Shown: positions 14,654 to 28,842, numbered from the stretch's first letter. The stretch: 64,000 nt of DNA from Vespa crabro (GCF_910589235.1 NC_060963.1:8420501-8484500), one strand, 5' to 3'. Notes: generated from the letters alone by a model not told the origin. Made by a program: numbers and translations.

Positions 14654-14658
14654 CATAT
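14490..14658. repeat. (TA)n / (TG)n compound microsatellite
   Basis: A TA run, a TGTGCG-type run and a second long TA run follow one another. Confidence 0.9.
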
Positions 14659-15360
14659 AAAGAGAACGACATATTTTAATCGTGCTACTTTTGAAGAGTC
14701 TCGGAATACGCACGTGTATGCATATCAAATTCATCTACTTTTTCGAGATATGTACATACGTTACAATAAGAAAGTGAGAAGAGCGTATCGTGGGGCGTGA
14801 GAAGAGTGAATGAAAGTTCAAAGGTCGAAAAGAGAAAGAGAGAGAGAGAGAGAGAAAGAGAGGGAGAGAAAGAAAAGGGCGATAACCACAAAAGCGAATT
14901 TCTAACATGCGGTACTCGATTCACGCTCTTTACCAATGTCCAGTTTCTTTTCTAAAAAATATTATTCACCTCTATCCTCCAGTTTCTTTTGCTAAAATCT
15001 CGCACCCTTTCTTTCTCTTTTTCTCTCTCTTTCTTTGAAGGGTAGACGTTCAAAGACTCGAGCACGAAAATTGCTGACTGACCTAAATAACGTGTTCCCT
15101 TTTCATCCATCTCTTTCCTCACTCTTTCCCTTTTTATCTCTTTTTCTCTCTCCCTCATTATCTCTCTTTCTTTCTCTCTTTCCTCTATTTTTGTTCTTCT
15201 CTTTCATTCATATGTCAGAGATACATAATATTTTTTGTTGCCTAATAGATCCACACACGCACGAAATCACGCACCTTAAGATAGAAGAAAGAAAATGGAT
15301 CGTCGAACGAACACACGCACCCACGCATGCAGAGATTGGAGGCTAACTGTGATTTGCTCC

Positions 15361-15410
<50 letters not shown>

Positions 15411-15443
15411 ATTTCCCTTTTTCTTTCTCTTTTTTTTCTCTCC

Positions 15444-15492
<49 letters not shown>
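15361..15492. repeat. (CT)n followed by (CTAT)n
   Basis: About 23 CT units begin at 15361. About twelve CTAT units occupy about 15443-15492. Confidence 0.95.
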
Positions 15493-15494
<2 letters not shown>

Positions 15495-15625
15495 ACTCCA
15501 AAAATGAAAGTCGAAATAACGAGCTTCGATGATAGCATGTTGGAATATGATACGTATCGAATCGATAATCTCGACGATGCTTGCGCGAGATGACTCGATG
15601 CTCGGAAAAACAAGTTACTCTCTTC

Positions 15626-15627
<2 letters not shown>

Positions 15628-15693
<66 letters not shown>

Positions 15694-15698
15694 TATAT
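15628..15698. repeat. (TA)n microsatellite
   Basis: A TA run of about 57 bp with a single slip, then a short AT tail. Confidence 0.95.
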
Positions 15699-15814
15699 GT
15701 ATATCTTTTTTTGCTCGCTTTGTTTTCTATGTTTACCAAGCAAGCTGTCGCGAAAAGTAATCGCGCAATTGCCGTGCAACTGCAGCTTCCGCGGAGATCA
15801 TCCCTCTCTCTTTC

Positions 15815-15835
15815 TCTCCATCTCTGTCTCTCTCG

Positions 15836-15892
<57 letters not shown>
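15815..15892. repeat. (CT)n microsatellite
   Basis: A long CT run with a few CTCG interruptions. Confidence 0.95.
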
Positions 15893-15893
<1 letters not shown>

Positions 15894-18690
15894 TTCACGT
15901 AGGCGTGGACTCGAGAATCAGCAACCAAGATCGCGAGAAAATAAGATCGATTTAAAAAGACAGAGAGACGTTGTTTTCTTCTCGTCGCGTTATCCTCTCT
16001 CTTCCTCTTTTTTTTCCTTGTTCTCCTTGTCCTGTCTCCTCCTAAACGACGACAGTAGAGAAGAGGGTGGCTGTTCGGTGAGACTCATCGACCGTCCATC
16101 GAGGTGTTTCATCCCTCGTGATTTCGACGATCCGTCCTCGAAAATTGTCGATAGGACGAACCAAAGGATCGTTGTTTGAAAACATCGTCGTTCAGGGAAG
16201 AGTACGGATAAGCGACGATCTCCAAGTTGCCGCCACAGCACGACTGGCCGGCCGGCCTTTCCTACCCTCTTGCCCCTTTTCCATCCCCCACTACTTCTCT
16301 ATCCTCTTGCCTACCCTTTCGGCTACCCTCGTCACTCTCGACGCTATTTTATCCCCTCTCTCTCTCTCTCTTTTTCTCTCCTCTCTCCTTCCTCTTCTTT
16401 TTCTCTCTCTTTCCTTTCTCTATCCTCTCTTTTCTCTCTTTTCTCTCTTTCTTCTCTTTCTTTCTCTCTCTCTCTTTTACTCGTTCTCTATCGCAGTACC
16501 AAGCTCACTCTCGCGCCACTGTTTCGCGCTTCTATCTATCCCCACTCTATTCTCTAAGCTACTCTACCCCCTCTTATCGCCATCACCACCATCACTACCA
16601 CTACTACCTCCAAGTGGCAGTGCCACCCAATGTATACTTCGCACATTCGCACGAACGATAGGTTAAACGCCGTGACGTGCTTCACCGTCGAAGAACCTTC
16701 TCTCTTCCTCCTTTTATCCCCGTTCACTCGTTTATTCACTCGCGCTTCTTTAGTTCCAGTAAGTGCAAGGATAAACGTTTGTGCCGTGGCGAGGACGATA
16801 TCTTATCGTAACTTCAAACCTGTTGTTATTACAACCTTTCCTCTTTTTCTGCTACAAACAATAAGAAAAGAAAAAAATAGAATGAATAAGATCAAGGGTT
16901 GTATCAGTCCTTTTAAAGGTTTTCAGACTTGACAATTTTATCGGATGTTACCTTACGTCCAAAATATTTGCCTAGATCGATCGGAATGGACTTAACTATT
17001 TGTAGTAGATACGATCCATCGAATATCGATCCATCGAACTTAATTTAACGAGACTAGGCAGCCGTATCGGTATTTATCGTGCGATAGGACAGAAATATTC
17101 CAGGATGCTTTTCGAAGCGTCCGTTTCATATTCCTTCTTTCAAAAGATATTTAAAATTATACAAGAAATTTAAAATTCGTTCCTAGCTATACTATCTAAA
17201 TAGGAAAAAAGGATTCGCGTATTTATATATCATATTTTCTTGTTCGAGTTTTAAAATACAGATATATGGAATTCTTTTTCTCATTGAATTGAAAGTGTTC
17301 CATTATTGTGTTTTATTCTTTTTCAGTCTTTGATTTCTTTCAAGGAAAATTTTTCGTATTTTTAGCATCGATTTTCGAGTACGACGCTTTGACGTCAGCA
17401 TATCCAAACGCGAAGCGAGTTCCTTCATTGACATTTGAAAAACGAAATTCCACTCGGCCCATCCTTAAAAGCTCTGGTATATTTTTCTTCTTCTCCAAGT
17501 GCTTCTCTACGTTCCTTTTTCTTTATTATTTTTTTTTCTTTTCTTTTCTTTCCTTTCCTTTTATTTTCCGTCAAAGTTCTTTTCATTCTCGAGCATATCC
17601 TCGCTTCTATAAAATAACCATAGAATCATTAAAATCATTCTTATTATACATTTTTTTTACTTTGCTGTTTTTGATCTGATCATATGACTTAAATATTTCT
17701 AGTATTTTAATCCGAAAAGAAAAGAAAAGAAAAGAACAAAAAAGAAAGAAGAAATCTCTTTGCATCGAAATGATATGAAAAATGATTCCAATATGGCGTC
17801 CTCAAATTCTTTTATCGTACATGTAAAGCGTGTGTATCGGTGTGCGTAAGCTACTTCAAAAGCGAATATCGTTCTTGAAAAGGAGAAATTAGAATTATGC
17901 AATACTGAAGTTTGTAATTATTTCAAAAGAGTAAAACGCTTAAATAAACAAAGTTTCATTTATAATTAGGCATGTATGCACAAAGAGATAGATAAACAAA
18001 AATGTCTTAATCGTTATGCATATTTAAAAATGTAATGTAAATTCGCACATTTAAAAATACATTTTTATTGTACGAATACTTAAGTCTCTCCACTGTTATG
18101 TACATGTCCATATATGTACGCACGCATATATACGATGGTTCATACATATTTTTAATTTTACTCATTCGTTCATCATTATACAAAACAAATTTGTCAATGC
18201 AACTGAGTACACTTTGCATACGCAATTCAACAGACTTATCTATGCATTCACATCTTTTATATACCTTTTATATGTAAGTATAAAATAAAAGATATATGTT
18301 GACCTCGAATTTCTAAAATGTTCAATTACGAATAACTATACCTGAAGTTTTTCTAATGGTACCGTTAAATATTATTGCTCATTAAAATTTTAAATTATAT
18401 CTAGAAGGTACTTTTACTATTTACGATCTTATGCTGGGATATTTTCATTACAAAGATACAGCTCTATTGTTTAAGAAGTAAACTTTTCCTAGCTTATTTT
18501 ATTATACTACATCAACAAATATCAAATATAAACGAAAGATAAAGCTCAAACCTATGAGCAAAATAAATTTCGATGCAATAGAATATTTACGCCTACGTAT
18601 AAGTATACTTATAAATTATAACGAATACAAAGACGAGCTGAAAAATTGTTATAATTGAATTAGTACGATTTATCTTTTCTCTCTCTTTCT

Positions 18691-18738
<48 letters not shown>

Positions 18739-19124
18739 ATTTATATATAAAAGATAAGTACAAAATTGATTCCGAAAATATAGAAAATTGAAAAGTAAAA
18801 CGGATATTGTCTATTTTTAATTTTGATACGTCATTGATGCCGTCCATTGTTGTATATTTTATAGTATAAATTTTCTAAAATGTTTACGTATTCAGACGCA
18901 CACATACGTATGCATAGATGCATATGCATAGAATTTCTATTGTGATATTTATTAAACGGAGGTTAACTAATATAGCCTTCGAGCTTTCAATAAAGACGGT
19001 CGTCCATTGTCGCGAAGATCGACATGGGCACGATGAAGACGATTATTGTCCGCATGATTATACCGTTCCATTTCCTTCCATCAATCTCCTTCACCGTGTA
19101 ATGTCTCGTATAAAGCTGATTCAT

Positions 19125-19158
19125 ATTTCGCATCAGCCGCGGCTGCACAATGCGAAAT
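19125..19158. repeat. GC-rich nested palindrome
   Basis: The arms ATTTCGCAT and ATGCGAAAT are perfect inverted copies. They enclose the 12-bp palindrome CAGCCGCGGCTG. Function unknown; it lies in a less AT-rich patch (about 18970-19190). Confidence 0.8.
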
Positions 19159-19214
19159 TTAGAACGAGCACGAACGTAGGTAATCAATGAGGTAGGTGAG
19201 AAAGAGAGAAATAG

Positions 19215-19312
19215 GAAAACAGTGGGAGAGAAAGAGAGAGAGAGAGAGAAAGAGAAAGAGAAAGAGAAAGAGAGAGAGAGAGAAAGAAAAAGAGAGAGAG
19301 AGAAAGAGAGAT
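19215..19312. repeat. (GA)n-rich tract
   Basis: Purine-rich run of GA and GAAA units on the plus strand. Confidence 0.9.
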
Positions 19313-19580
19313 TCTGATGAGAAGCTTACCGGATATTTCGTGACAAGAGGCACATGGTAATTCTAGAATCGTCTCGTCAGTGACGACCAAAGTAAGTAGC
19401 ACTTACTTATATACGTAAAATTAGCAATGTACGAGCAAACATGAAGAACTCATATCGTTTGCTTAACGTTAACATCGCGTTTTTTCAAAAAATTTTATCA
19501 ACAAGTAGAAACCTTCGATCTTTTTTCCACATTCTAAGAACACGTTGATTTTTCTTCCTTTAAATATTAAAAACATTAAT

Positions 19581-19633
<53 letters not shown>

Positions 19634-20680
19634 ATAAACTATACTTTAAAATTCCGTCTTAAGAAATTACATCGATTTATACTCCCTTTTTACGAAATCG
19701 GAAAATTTAATGACATTAGAATCATATAATATATGTATATATAAACGCAAGTGCGCGGAAAGATTGATATTTATTTATAAGATTGAAGAAAAATAAAAAA
19801 AAAATAAAAAAGAAAATAATCACATTTCCATCAAATAAGTTCTATTAGCGTCCATAAAATCGATGAAAAAAAGAAATATGTATTTATCAACCTTCTTGGC
19901 GAACTGCCACAAAATTGCAAATACACGTGCGTTGAGTACAAACATGTGTTATCGATGTTATCATAAAATTTATCTCACATATTAACAAATCGCATTCACA
20001 TTTATTTCCGGAAGATAACGTGTTTATCTTTTACAAATGAAAAAATAAATAAGTAAATAAATAAAACTTTGAATAAGTTATCTTCCTAATCGTTTTGAAA
20101 CGTCGTTGCTAAAATAAAAAGATTATAAAGAAAATGTTGTAATCTAAGATAAGATAATAATCATAATGTTGTCGCGTAGTCATCGAAAGTGAATATCATT
20201 GATACAATGAAGGATTTTGGTATAACACATGTCTTATTATTGTAAAGCGTCCCAGAAATCTATCAGTTGCGTCAATTACGTGGCGCGCCAAATGCATTAC
20301 GTCCTGTCGGTCTTTATCTCGAATGATTAACGACTTTTGGTAAAAGGATATTTCCGTAACCAAGAAAAAGGGGGTCAACGGTACGTATTTTTAAACTACG
20401 TTATATTTCTTCTTTCTCGCTACTCCCCTACCACGGCGCAAATATTTCATGAACTGCTTCGATTAATTGAGGAAAAACGGATGAAGACGTCTAGTTCGTC
20501 GAACTTATAAATATTTTCCTGTTTTCTTCTTATCGAAACTAATCTTATTTTCTGGATGTTGATCATCTGTAAGATAAAGCCGAAGATATGTATTCTAAAA
20601 TCAAAAATCCCGCGTTTCCTTCGTTCGGTTTGGATCGGCTTCGATTAAATATAACGAAGCGTTGATAATTTTCATATTAG

Positions 20681-20694
20681 CTACTAGATGGCGC
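20681..20694 (+). promoter_or_regulatory. CTCF-like motif upstream of ATG4
   Basis: CTACTAGATGGCGC matches 13 of 14 positions of the vertebrate CTCF core CCASYAGRKGGCRS (IUPAC). It lies about 500 bp upstream of the ATG4 start codon, on the promoter side. Binding is an inference from motif likeness only. Confidence 0.4.
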
Positions 20695-21195
20695 ATAATT
20701 CGATGTAACGGACACTTTAAATTTCCACGGTTTCTTTGTAACGAGAAGCGTTCCTTCAATCAGTGCGCTTTTGATCTGTAACTAGTGAAGCAAAGTTTTG
20801 TGTGTCTCCAATTTCGTTCATATCTATGCAAGAGATTTATTTCGAAAATTCATTGTAATGGCTAAATATTGTCCACTGGATTCTATGTACTAAGAAAGAT
20901 ATAATAGTTCATTGTTTGAAGTAGTTTTTTCGGTATTGTATTCCTTCTACGAGCTATTATCTATATGCTAGACGCACATTGAAATAATCCTTTTACTGTT
21001 AATTTCCCTTTTGTCCTTGACAATAAAATGTCATTTTTCTTATAACGATGCGATGAAAAAGAATGGTACTTTTTATACAAATGTTAGTTATCAGTGCTTA
21101 CTAATTGAAAATGTAAATAGCTGAATGCTAACAAGAATACAGAATAGACACGATTTTTTGGTGTGTGACTTATCAAAGGGCTTTGCTTCTTGGAT

Positions 21196-23331
21196 ATGAA
21201 GGGACAAGTACAAGCCGCACGGGAGAGGTTAGGTAAGTAATCGAATGGAAATTAATCGTTTACGTGATTCTTTTAACACTTAATTCATACTCGATGCGTC
21301 GACAAAAAATTGTATATTTCTTTTTTATTTTTTCAAGTAAAATCTTCAATATGACAATCAGATTTTATCAGTAATTATACATAAAAAATAAATGTTTTAA
21401 TTAATTTTGAGTAATATATCGGTTACTTCTTAACGCGATTATTAAAGCTTTCTTCATATAATGCAAGCTATGTACTTCTTAAATTCAGATAAGTAAATAT
21501 ATTATATTGTTCTTTAGGTGGCTTTAGCAGTAACAGCTATTATTCTAGTTCGGCAGACCATGTTTCTGATATTCAACGTATCGTCCCAATTTCCAATTAT
21601 GAATTGCAATTAGATGATTCTGCAGTTGTAACAGAGGTCGATAACAAAGTTAAAACAAAATTGCTCTCTATATGGAATAATGTGAAATATGGTATGTATT
21701 TAGGAAAATAGTTAAATACTATATTATATTGTTAGAAGTATTATACATTTTCTTTTTATTTTTTAGGATGGACTGTAAAAATAAAAACAAACTTTTCAAA
21801 AGAATCTCCAGTATGGTTGCTCGGACAGAGATATCCCAAACAGTTGGAAGATACTCTAGAAAAAGCTTCCGAAGCTCTCTCTGGATTGGGAACTGGAAGC
21901 GAAGTGTCATTAGCAATAGATGCTGCTAGTTATGAAGAAGGAATCGAAGGATTTAAGAGAGACTTCATCTCTCGTCTATGGTTAACTTATAGAAGAGAAT
22001 TTCCAAATTTAAGAGGATCTACTTTTACTACAGATTGTGGCTGGGGTTGTATGCTACGTAGTGGACAAATGATGATGGCGCAAGCATTAGTTTATCATTT
22101 TCTAGGACGAGGTATTGATTTTATTGTTATTAATATAATTTTCTTATGATAATATAAAATTTTAAATAAATATTTTCTGTACAGATTGGAGGTGGTATCC
22201 GGATCAAACAATTAAAACAGATGAACAAAAGGAAGAAGAGATGAAACATCGTATGATTATAAAATGGTTTGGAGACCAGCCAGGACCTCATTCTCCTCTT
22301 TCTATTCATAAACTAGTGTCACTTGGTGCACAATCGGGGAAACAAGTAGGAGATTGGTATGGGCCTGGGTCAGTTGCACATCTTTTAAGCCAAGCAGTAA
22401 AATCTGCGGCTGAAACTCACAGGGAATTTAGTAATTTGTGCGTCTATGTTGCTCAAGACTGTGCAGGTATATAGGATTAGATATTATATTGATAATTTTA
22501 TTCTAACACTATAACCATTTATGTTTATTTCTATTTTTGTTATACAGTCTATTTGGATGATGTTAAAAAATTATGCGAAACTCCAAATGAATGCTGGAGG
22601 TCTCTTGTATTACTAGTACCTTTAAGACTTGGTACTGATAAGTTAAATCCGACTTACATACCATGTTTGACAAGGTTGTTGGAGTTAGAATTTTGCATTG
22701 GTATCATTGGTGGACGTCCTAGACATTCTCTTTATTTCATTGGTTATCAAGAAGATAAATTGATACATTTAGATCCACATTATTGTCAAGAAAGCGTAGA
22801 TATGTCGAAAGAAACGTTTTCCTTATCGACATTCCATTGTACCTCACCTAGAAAAATGGTACTTTCCAAAATGGATCCTAGTTGTTGCATTGGATTTTAC
22901 ATACACGATAAAAATTCCTTTGACGAATTTGTAACTAAAATCGAAAATGTAAGTTTAATTTAATAAGTATGAAAGAATATTATTATGCAATTGTTTAATT
23001 TATAATTACACTTTTATTCTCCACACATGAATAAACAACAAAAAATAATGAACTGATATTTAAGAATAGCTGGAAAGTAAATATTTGATATGAATTTATT
23101 TGTGCTGAGTGCCTTTTTTGTTTATTATAGGTTCTGATGCCGCAAACCCAGAAAACGGATTATCCAATGTTTTTATTTTGCGAAGGAAGTGGAGAGGAAT
23201 TACAAGAAAACATAGAGGTCGGAGAAAATCCATTGCCGTCGACAACGCTATTTGTACGACCTGGTGCATTCGAAGATCATTATGAGTTCGAGGAATTTGA
23301 ACTCATATGTATAGAAAATAAAAGCAAATAG
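21196..23331 (+). CDS. Atg4: Cysteine protease ATG4 (ATG4C/D-like), complete, 6 exons
   Basis: Exons: 21196-21232, 21518-21691, 21767-22111, 22185-22466, 22548-22948, 23131-23331; 479 aa plus TAG. An in-frame TGA at 21166-21168 precedes the first Met. This peptidase C54 enzyme cleaves the C-terminus of Atg8/LC3-family proteins so they can be lipidated, and later removes them from membranes, in the cytosol during autophagy. Visible catalytic residues: Cys165 in TTDCGWGCMLRSGQMM, and Asp355 and His357 in LDPHYCQ. The F469-E-L-I472 stretch near the C-terminus fits an LC3-interacting (LIR) motif. The charged, low-complexity N-terminus (about 1-70) before the protease core fits the ATG4C/D branch better than ATG4A/B. 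The five introns are short (73-285 bp). Confidence 0.96.
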
Positions 23332-25410
23332 AAACTCAATGTACTTAAAAATACTAACAACGTATTTCTTACACAATGTACGTACTACGTTCGACATTTG
23401 TAATCCTTCGTTCATTCGTCCAATATTCGTAAGTGATAAATTCAACAATATTAGATTACTTATAAATCGAACACACATACCGTTGTGTTTTATTACATAG
23501 TTAAGTGTTATTAAGGTTTTAAAATGTAATGCGCCAAAACTTGTGGCGAATTTTTGAGAAAGATCTCATAGTATGTCATAACGGGAGACTGATGTAAATG
23601 CGTTGACTAATTATTTCTAAGCGTGGAAAAGAAGTTTAAGCCGACCATCTCTTCTGTGATGGTTACGATAACGATGCAGTGATCTTTAATAAGTATTAAA
23701 CAAAGGCACAATTTTTTTTACTTTGTTACGTGATCTCAAAATCATTGCTTCCTTTTTGTTTTCGTTCTTTCTTTTTCCTTTTTTTGCAACGAAGGTAGAA
23801 CTTAATTTTGTAGGAAAATTATGGTTATCGAAGCTGTATTAAATATATGAGAGAATATTTATTTGTTTCGTTCATATAATATATAAGATGATATCTCACT
23901 TGCGTAGATCGCAAGTACGAATACATTTTGCTATTAATAGCAATTTGTATGCATAAGCGTTTCTCAATTTCTTGAGTAAACTGTTCCTGTAAAATACAAC
24001 ACAAGAAATATACATATATAACATTAGCTTCTAAGTCTACACAAGTAAATACACTTGTCTATATGAGTGATTTATTTGTTATGTATGATTTTATTGTTTT
24101 TATCTTTTTTTTATAGATTATTAAATAATTTCTCCAACACCAATATTTAAAACTATTTATTTATTTATTTATTTATTCCAACATTGGGAATAATATAATT
24201 AATGATTAACAATTATTATTAAAATCAAACTATTGAATAATTTATAGCGTGTCTTTGAAGTAGTCTGTCTGATTTACAAAATATCTAGAAAGAAACTCAT
24301 CAATAATTGAGAGACTTTAACTTTAATGAACCTATTCCATATATTTATTTTCTATAATTCCGTTATTCGTTAATTGAATTAAAAACTGGCTTATGCCGAT
24401 TCATAATAATTAATCTATGTATAGCACTAGTTTTAAGTTTTCATTAAGATTTTGCACGTATCACATTTCGGTATATAAATTAAGTAATTACGTTATGGAA
24501 AATAAATGATGTATCACGAGAGTTTGTTGATCTTTTATAATGTTGAGATAATGGTTGAGAAAGAGAAAGAGAAATTGTACGCGAGATTATAGAAACTGTG
24601 TGCATGGGATATATATACATATATATTACACTGTTGAATATATATATTCATTGGAAATGATTTGTTAAGAAGATTATAAATAAAATTGAGCGAGACATAT
24701 AAACTTTATCTAATTTTTTTAATGGCACTCGTTGTGTTAATAATATTAAGTTTCTACGTAACTATAAATTTATTTTTATCATATCTCATAATAATACACA
24801 AGCGCTAAAACTTTTAATATATATATTTTCACACTTCCGTGAAAGCTTATAGAACTATATTCACCTTGCTATTTCGCTTTCTCTCCGCTTCGAGTTCCTT
24901 CCTTTGCTGAGATGGACAGCGAGCGGAAGAAGAAAGAGAGAAGATTCATATATATATTATAAATAGTTTTAATGCTATATATACATAATATATATGTGCA
25001 TCAATTTATTTACAATTAAAGCTAAAGCTTACAAAAAAGATTCTAATTTTGATGCAGTTGATAATATTTTTTTACTTGTACTTCTGTTTAAATCAAATTT
25101 GATAATGTCAAGACGTACGAAATGAACTTATCTCATCCTTCAGTCTATGTTATATTATTATATTATCAAATAATAAGTGACAAAAAAAGAAAAAATATAT
25201 TACATCGATAATTATCAACGATATATAATATCGAAAATACAATTAATTTATCATAGATGTATGATACATGTAGATATTGGCAAATATTTACAAATGTGCG
25301 TATATTTTGTATCGAATGTAAAAATGTTAAAACGGAAACTAAACTTTTCAATGCAATTATTTAACTAAGAAGTCCCATTTTTCCTTTTCTTTCTTTCGGG
25401 TTAAGAAATA
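23332..25410. other. Intergenic region between convergent ATG4 and AK3 3' ends
   Basis: Very AT-rich. Several AATAAA-like hexamers on both strands could serve either gene's 3' end, but none stands out. No coding exon, RNA gene or transposon was recognised. Confidence 0.7.
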
Positions 25411-28400
25411 TTATAAAAATTGTTCAACACATTCCTTGATCGAAGGCCATATGTCATCGGTGGTGTCACCTCGAAAATTCTTAAGTATTCCAAGATTACA
25501 ATAAAAATCTACCACCGGTTTGGTCTTTGCAGAATATTCTTCTAATCTTCTATGCACTACTTCCGGTTTGTCGTCCTCTCTTTGGCTAAGTGATTCACCA
25601 GTCACATCGTCTTTACCCTATATATACATACATATACACACACAAGCACGCACACATATACATATTAGAAGATGTTAATAATAGATCACCTTGAGTATTA
25701 TTTCGACGCTAAACGTACGTATGTACAGATATACGACAAGGTAAAGCATATAATCGGTTCTTATATAATCGAAAGATAAAATGATATAAAAACAAGTGTA
25801 TAACGTGATAATTATCTTCCTATTAATACTATTAACACGATAGCAAGATCCATTTTGAATGTACGATTTTGTCATTGTTTAACTTACCGGTACTTTGGGA
25901 TCATTAAATCCTATATTGTAAATTCTTCCGCTTGGTAAATGGACCCACCTATTCTTCACACGATTTAAAATCACGGATGTAGGTACGATTAGGTTCAGGA
26001 CAAGATTTGCTGGTTGAATTCTTTGCAGCTTTTCCGCCTGAGTCAACGTTCTTGGGAATCCTGTAAACAATATCAAGTCGTCGTTCGAATTTAGATTTCA
26101 TTGCAATTGCTAAAAAAGCATAATTAATTTCAAGGAACACCTAAGTTACTATGCTTCACACACCATCTAATAGCCAATTATGATCTCCTACAGCTTCAAT
26201 TTCTTTTTCGATTAAGGAAATCATCGTTTCGTCTGGAACGAAACTTCCACTGTCCAGATATTTCTTCACCTCTTTGCCTAATTCTGTTCAGAAGAAAATA
26301 TACAATTTAATTATTAGCACATTCGCATACATTAACCGGTAATTATGAAGTTAGTACATACACAGACACATATATATTATGTAAGTATATGTATTTGTAT
26401 TAAATCGATTTACTAACCATTAAAACAAATAATATATATATTTAATAATAATTTAATAATATATATATTTATACTCTAATAGCCTTTATATAGTATTCTA
26501 TCCTATACAGATATGCTCCATATATCTTATAAACAATAATATAATATATATACAGAATAGCTCATAAATCACTTGACAAAAATCTTTTATTCTTGTAAAT
26601 AGATTTAAAAAAAAAAATATATATATATGATAATTATATAATATATATTATCTAATTTTATTATATTGTTATAATAAATATATATAGCTTTTTATTAAAT
26701 AAAAATATTAAAACTATTAAAAAAACTATATATATATATTTATATAACATTTTTTAATAATTTCATGACATTATAACCTCGATATATAATATATATTATA
26801 GATCAATATAATAAAAATATTTTGTTAACTTAGATCTCTTTTATTATTATTCAGCTTATAAAATACATATGTATTGTATAACGAGTACGCTTACAAGTAG
26901 AAAAGTCACGTGATATGTATGCCGAGAAGTAGAAAAAGACATCGTATGATCAGCCATCAGTGTGAAACAACCATAATACGTTAATCGTTAAATCATAAAA
27001 AAATATCAAATAATAGACGATGATCGTTGAAAATCATTATTACCATAGAAAGCTTTAAATCTAGATCGATGATCTAGGTTCGTTTTTCACAATGAGATAA
27101 TTTCGTAATGTTAAAATAATGAATCATATTTTTTCGTCAGTTTTTTTCTTCCTTTTTACTTGATATCAATATTATTTTACGAAAGTTTTTATACGAATTA
27201 TCAATGCGACCTTTGCTATTAACTTTTTATTTTCGTCGACAGCATGATGCGGTACAAAGTATAATATAAAGAAAAAGATAATCAATCGAATGAATATTCT
27301 CTCTCTCTTTCTCGATGTCAATGTCGTTTAATTTCCTAAATGAGAATGATTAATGTTAGAGAAATCTAAGAAACCATTACGAGACGTTTTAATTAACAAA
27401 TATACAACGTAACGATTTCACTATGTCGAAATCTAGTTCGATTCACGTACGCACGCATATATGTATATATACTATTATATATATACCCTACTATATATAT
27501 ATATGGAATGTATTATGTGTTATACATGTGTATATATATATACATAACATTCGTTTACATGCACACGGATGTCTCGTGTTACATTGAAAATAGATTGACG
27601 TGCTGTGCCATTGATTACCCTTTCGCAATTTTTAATGAACGAACTTGTTACGATCGAGGGTGCAGCATTTATAAGAGCGACAAGCTAACGAACGGTGCTA
27701 TATATAGAATATTTAAAAAAAGAAAAGAAAGATAGAAAAAAGGAAAGAAAATATTTTTAATTTCATATCGAAAACATGGAATAGTCGTTAAGCTGATCAA
27801 CAAAATTGTTTAGTACTTATAATTAGTCGCTTGATTGTCGATTTGATTAGAAACTTGATACAATATTTATGCAAACGAGCGATTAAGAAATCATATACAT
27901 GATTACATCATTAAAATGATATTATTCACTTTGTTTATATTTTTTATTTTTTTTGTTTATATTTTAATTGTCAATTTATAATTGCAGCTTATATATATTT
28001 CTTCTTTGAAAAAAACTTACCCGCAGAAATATCACGTACTGTTCAGAGCTGGAAAGAAGTCCCGTGGAAGGAATATGAGTCTAATTGGTCAGAATGGAAG
28101 GAGACGCCCTTCTTTCAGACGCATTTTCGGCTCTATCATGCTATTTGCGGAAAAAGTCACACATACTAATTAGTCGATAATGACGTATACAATGAATAAG
28201 ATGTATCAAGAACAAATGAGACGGAGCGAAAATGAATTTATATCATGGGTGTAGCCCTGAATTACAGAGAGTTATTAACATAACGAAACGATATTCTTAC
28301 TTTTTTTGTTTTTAATATCTAATTGTAAATACGGAAATCTTACTACTATGTGTAATGTATCATAAGAGCCGAATAGTAGGGATTATGGGAGTATCAAAGG

Positions 28401-28786
28401 TGCGTGTGGGATGGACTTCCAGAGTAACCCCTCTTGCCCTTGTTTTGTCCTGCGAGCTTCTTTCCAGCTCTGAACAATACATAAAGCTAGAAAAAAAACG
28501 ATTGATAAATATCGACGATCGCGTTATGTAATAACGAATCGTTAAAATACCCACAAGCGAATGGATAGAAATGCAATTTCTTGATAGAAAGCCAAGATCA
28601 ACGAATAAAAATTGTCGTCCATCGACCCACTCTCAACTCATTAAACATTTAATTCTTTTAAGGTATCTAATGTTATCTCTTACGATATCTGAAGGTTACA
28701 CGCCCATTGATCTTGCGAATTATTTTAATTCGATTCAAAAAGATTACGACAAACAACATTGATTGGCAACGTTGCAAGTAAAAAGA

Positions 28787-28842
<56 letters not shown>

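Larger units (their letters stand above)
11159..21195. other. 10-kb intergenic region between mGluR and ATG4 (divergent promoters, simple repeats)
   Basis: No coding exon could be supported. The proximal part (11159 to about 12100) is the likely promoter and 5'UTR of the receptor. From about 12240 to 16560 the plus strand is strongly pyrimidine-rich with many CT, TA, CATA and CTAT tracts. Long frames here translate to Ser/Leu/Phe-rich low-complexity sequence and look spurious. The final kilobase is the ATG4 promoter side. Upstream noncoding exons of mGluR could be hidden here but cannot be seen by eye. Confidence 0.7.

Noticed and set aside
16118..16666. Overlapping Ser/Leu/Pro-rich plus-strand frames
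   Set aside because: All three frames are open because the DNA is almost pure pyrimidine; no homology recognised.
27982..28173. Plus-strand frame with dibasic sites (FRAGKKSRGRN) as a possible neuropeptide
   Set aside because: No signal peptide, and the FRAGKK part lies in the 20-bp inverted repeat, so it is better explained as repeat sequence.
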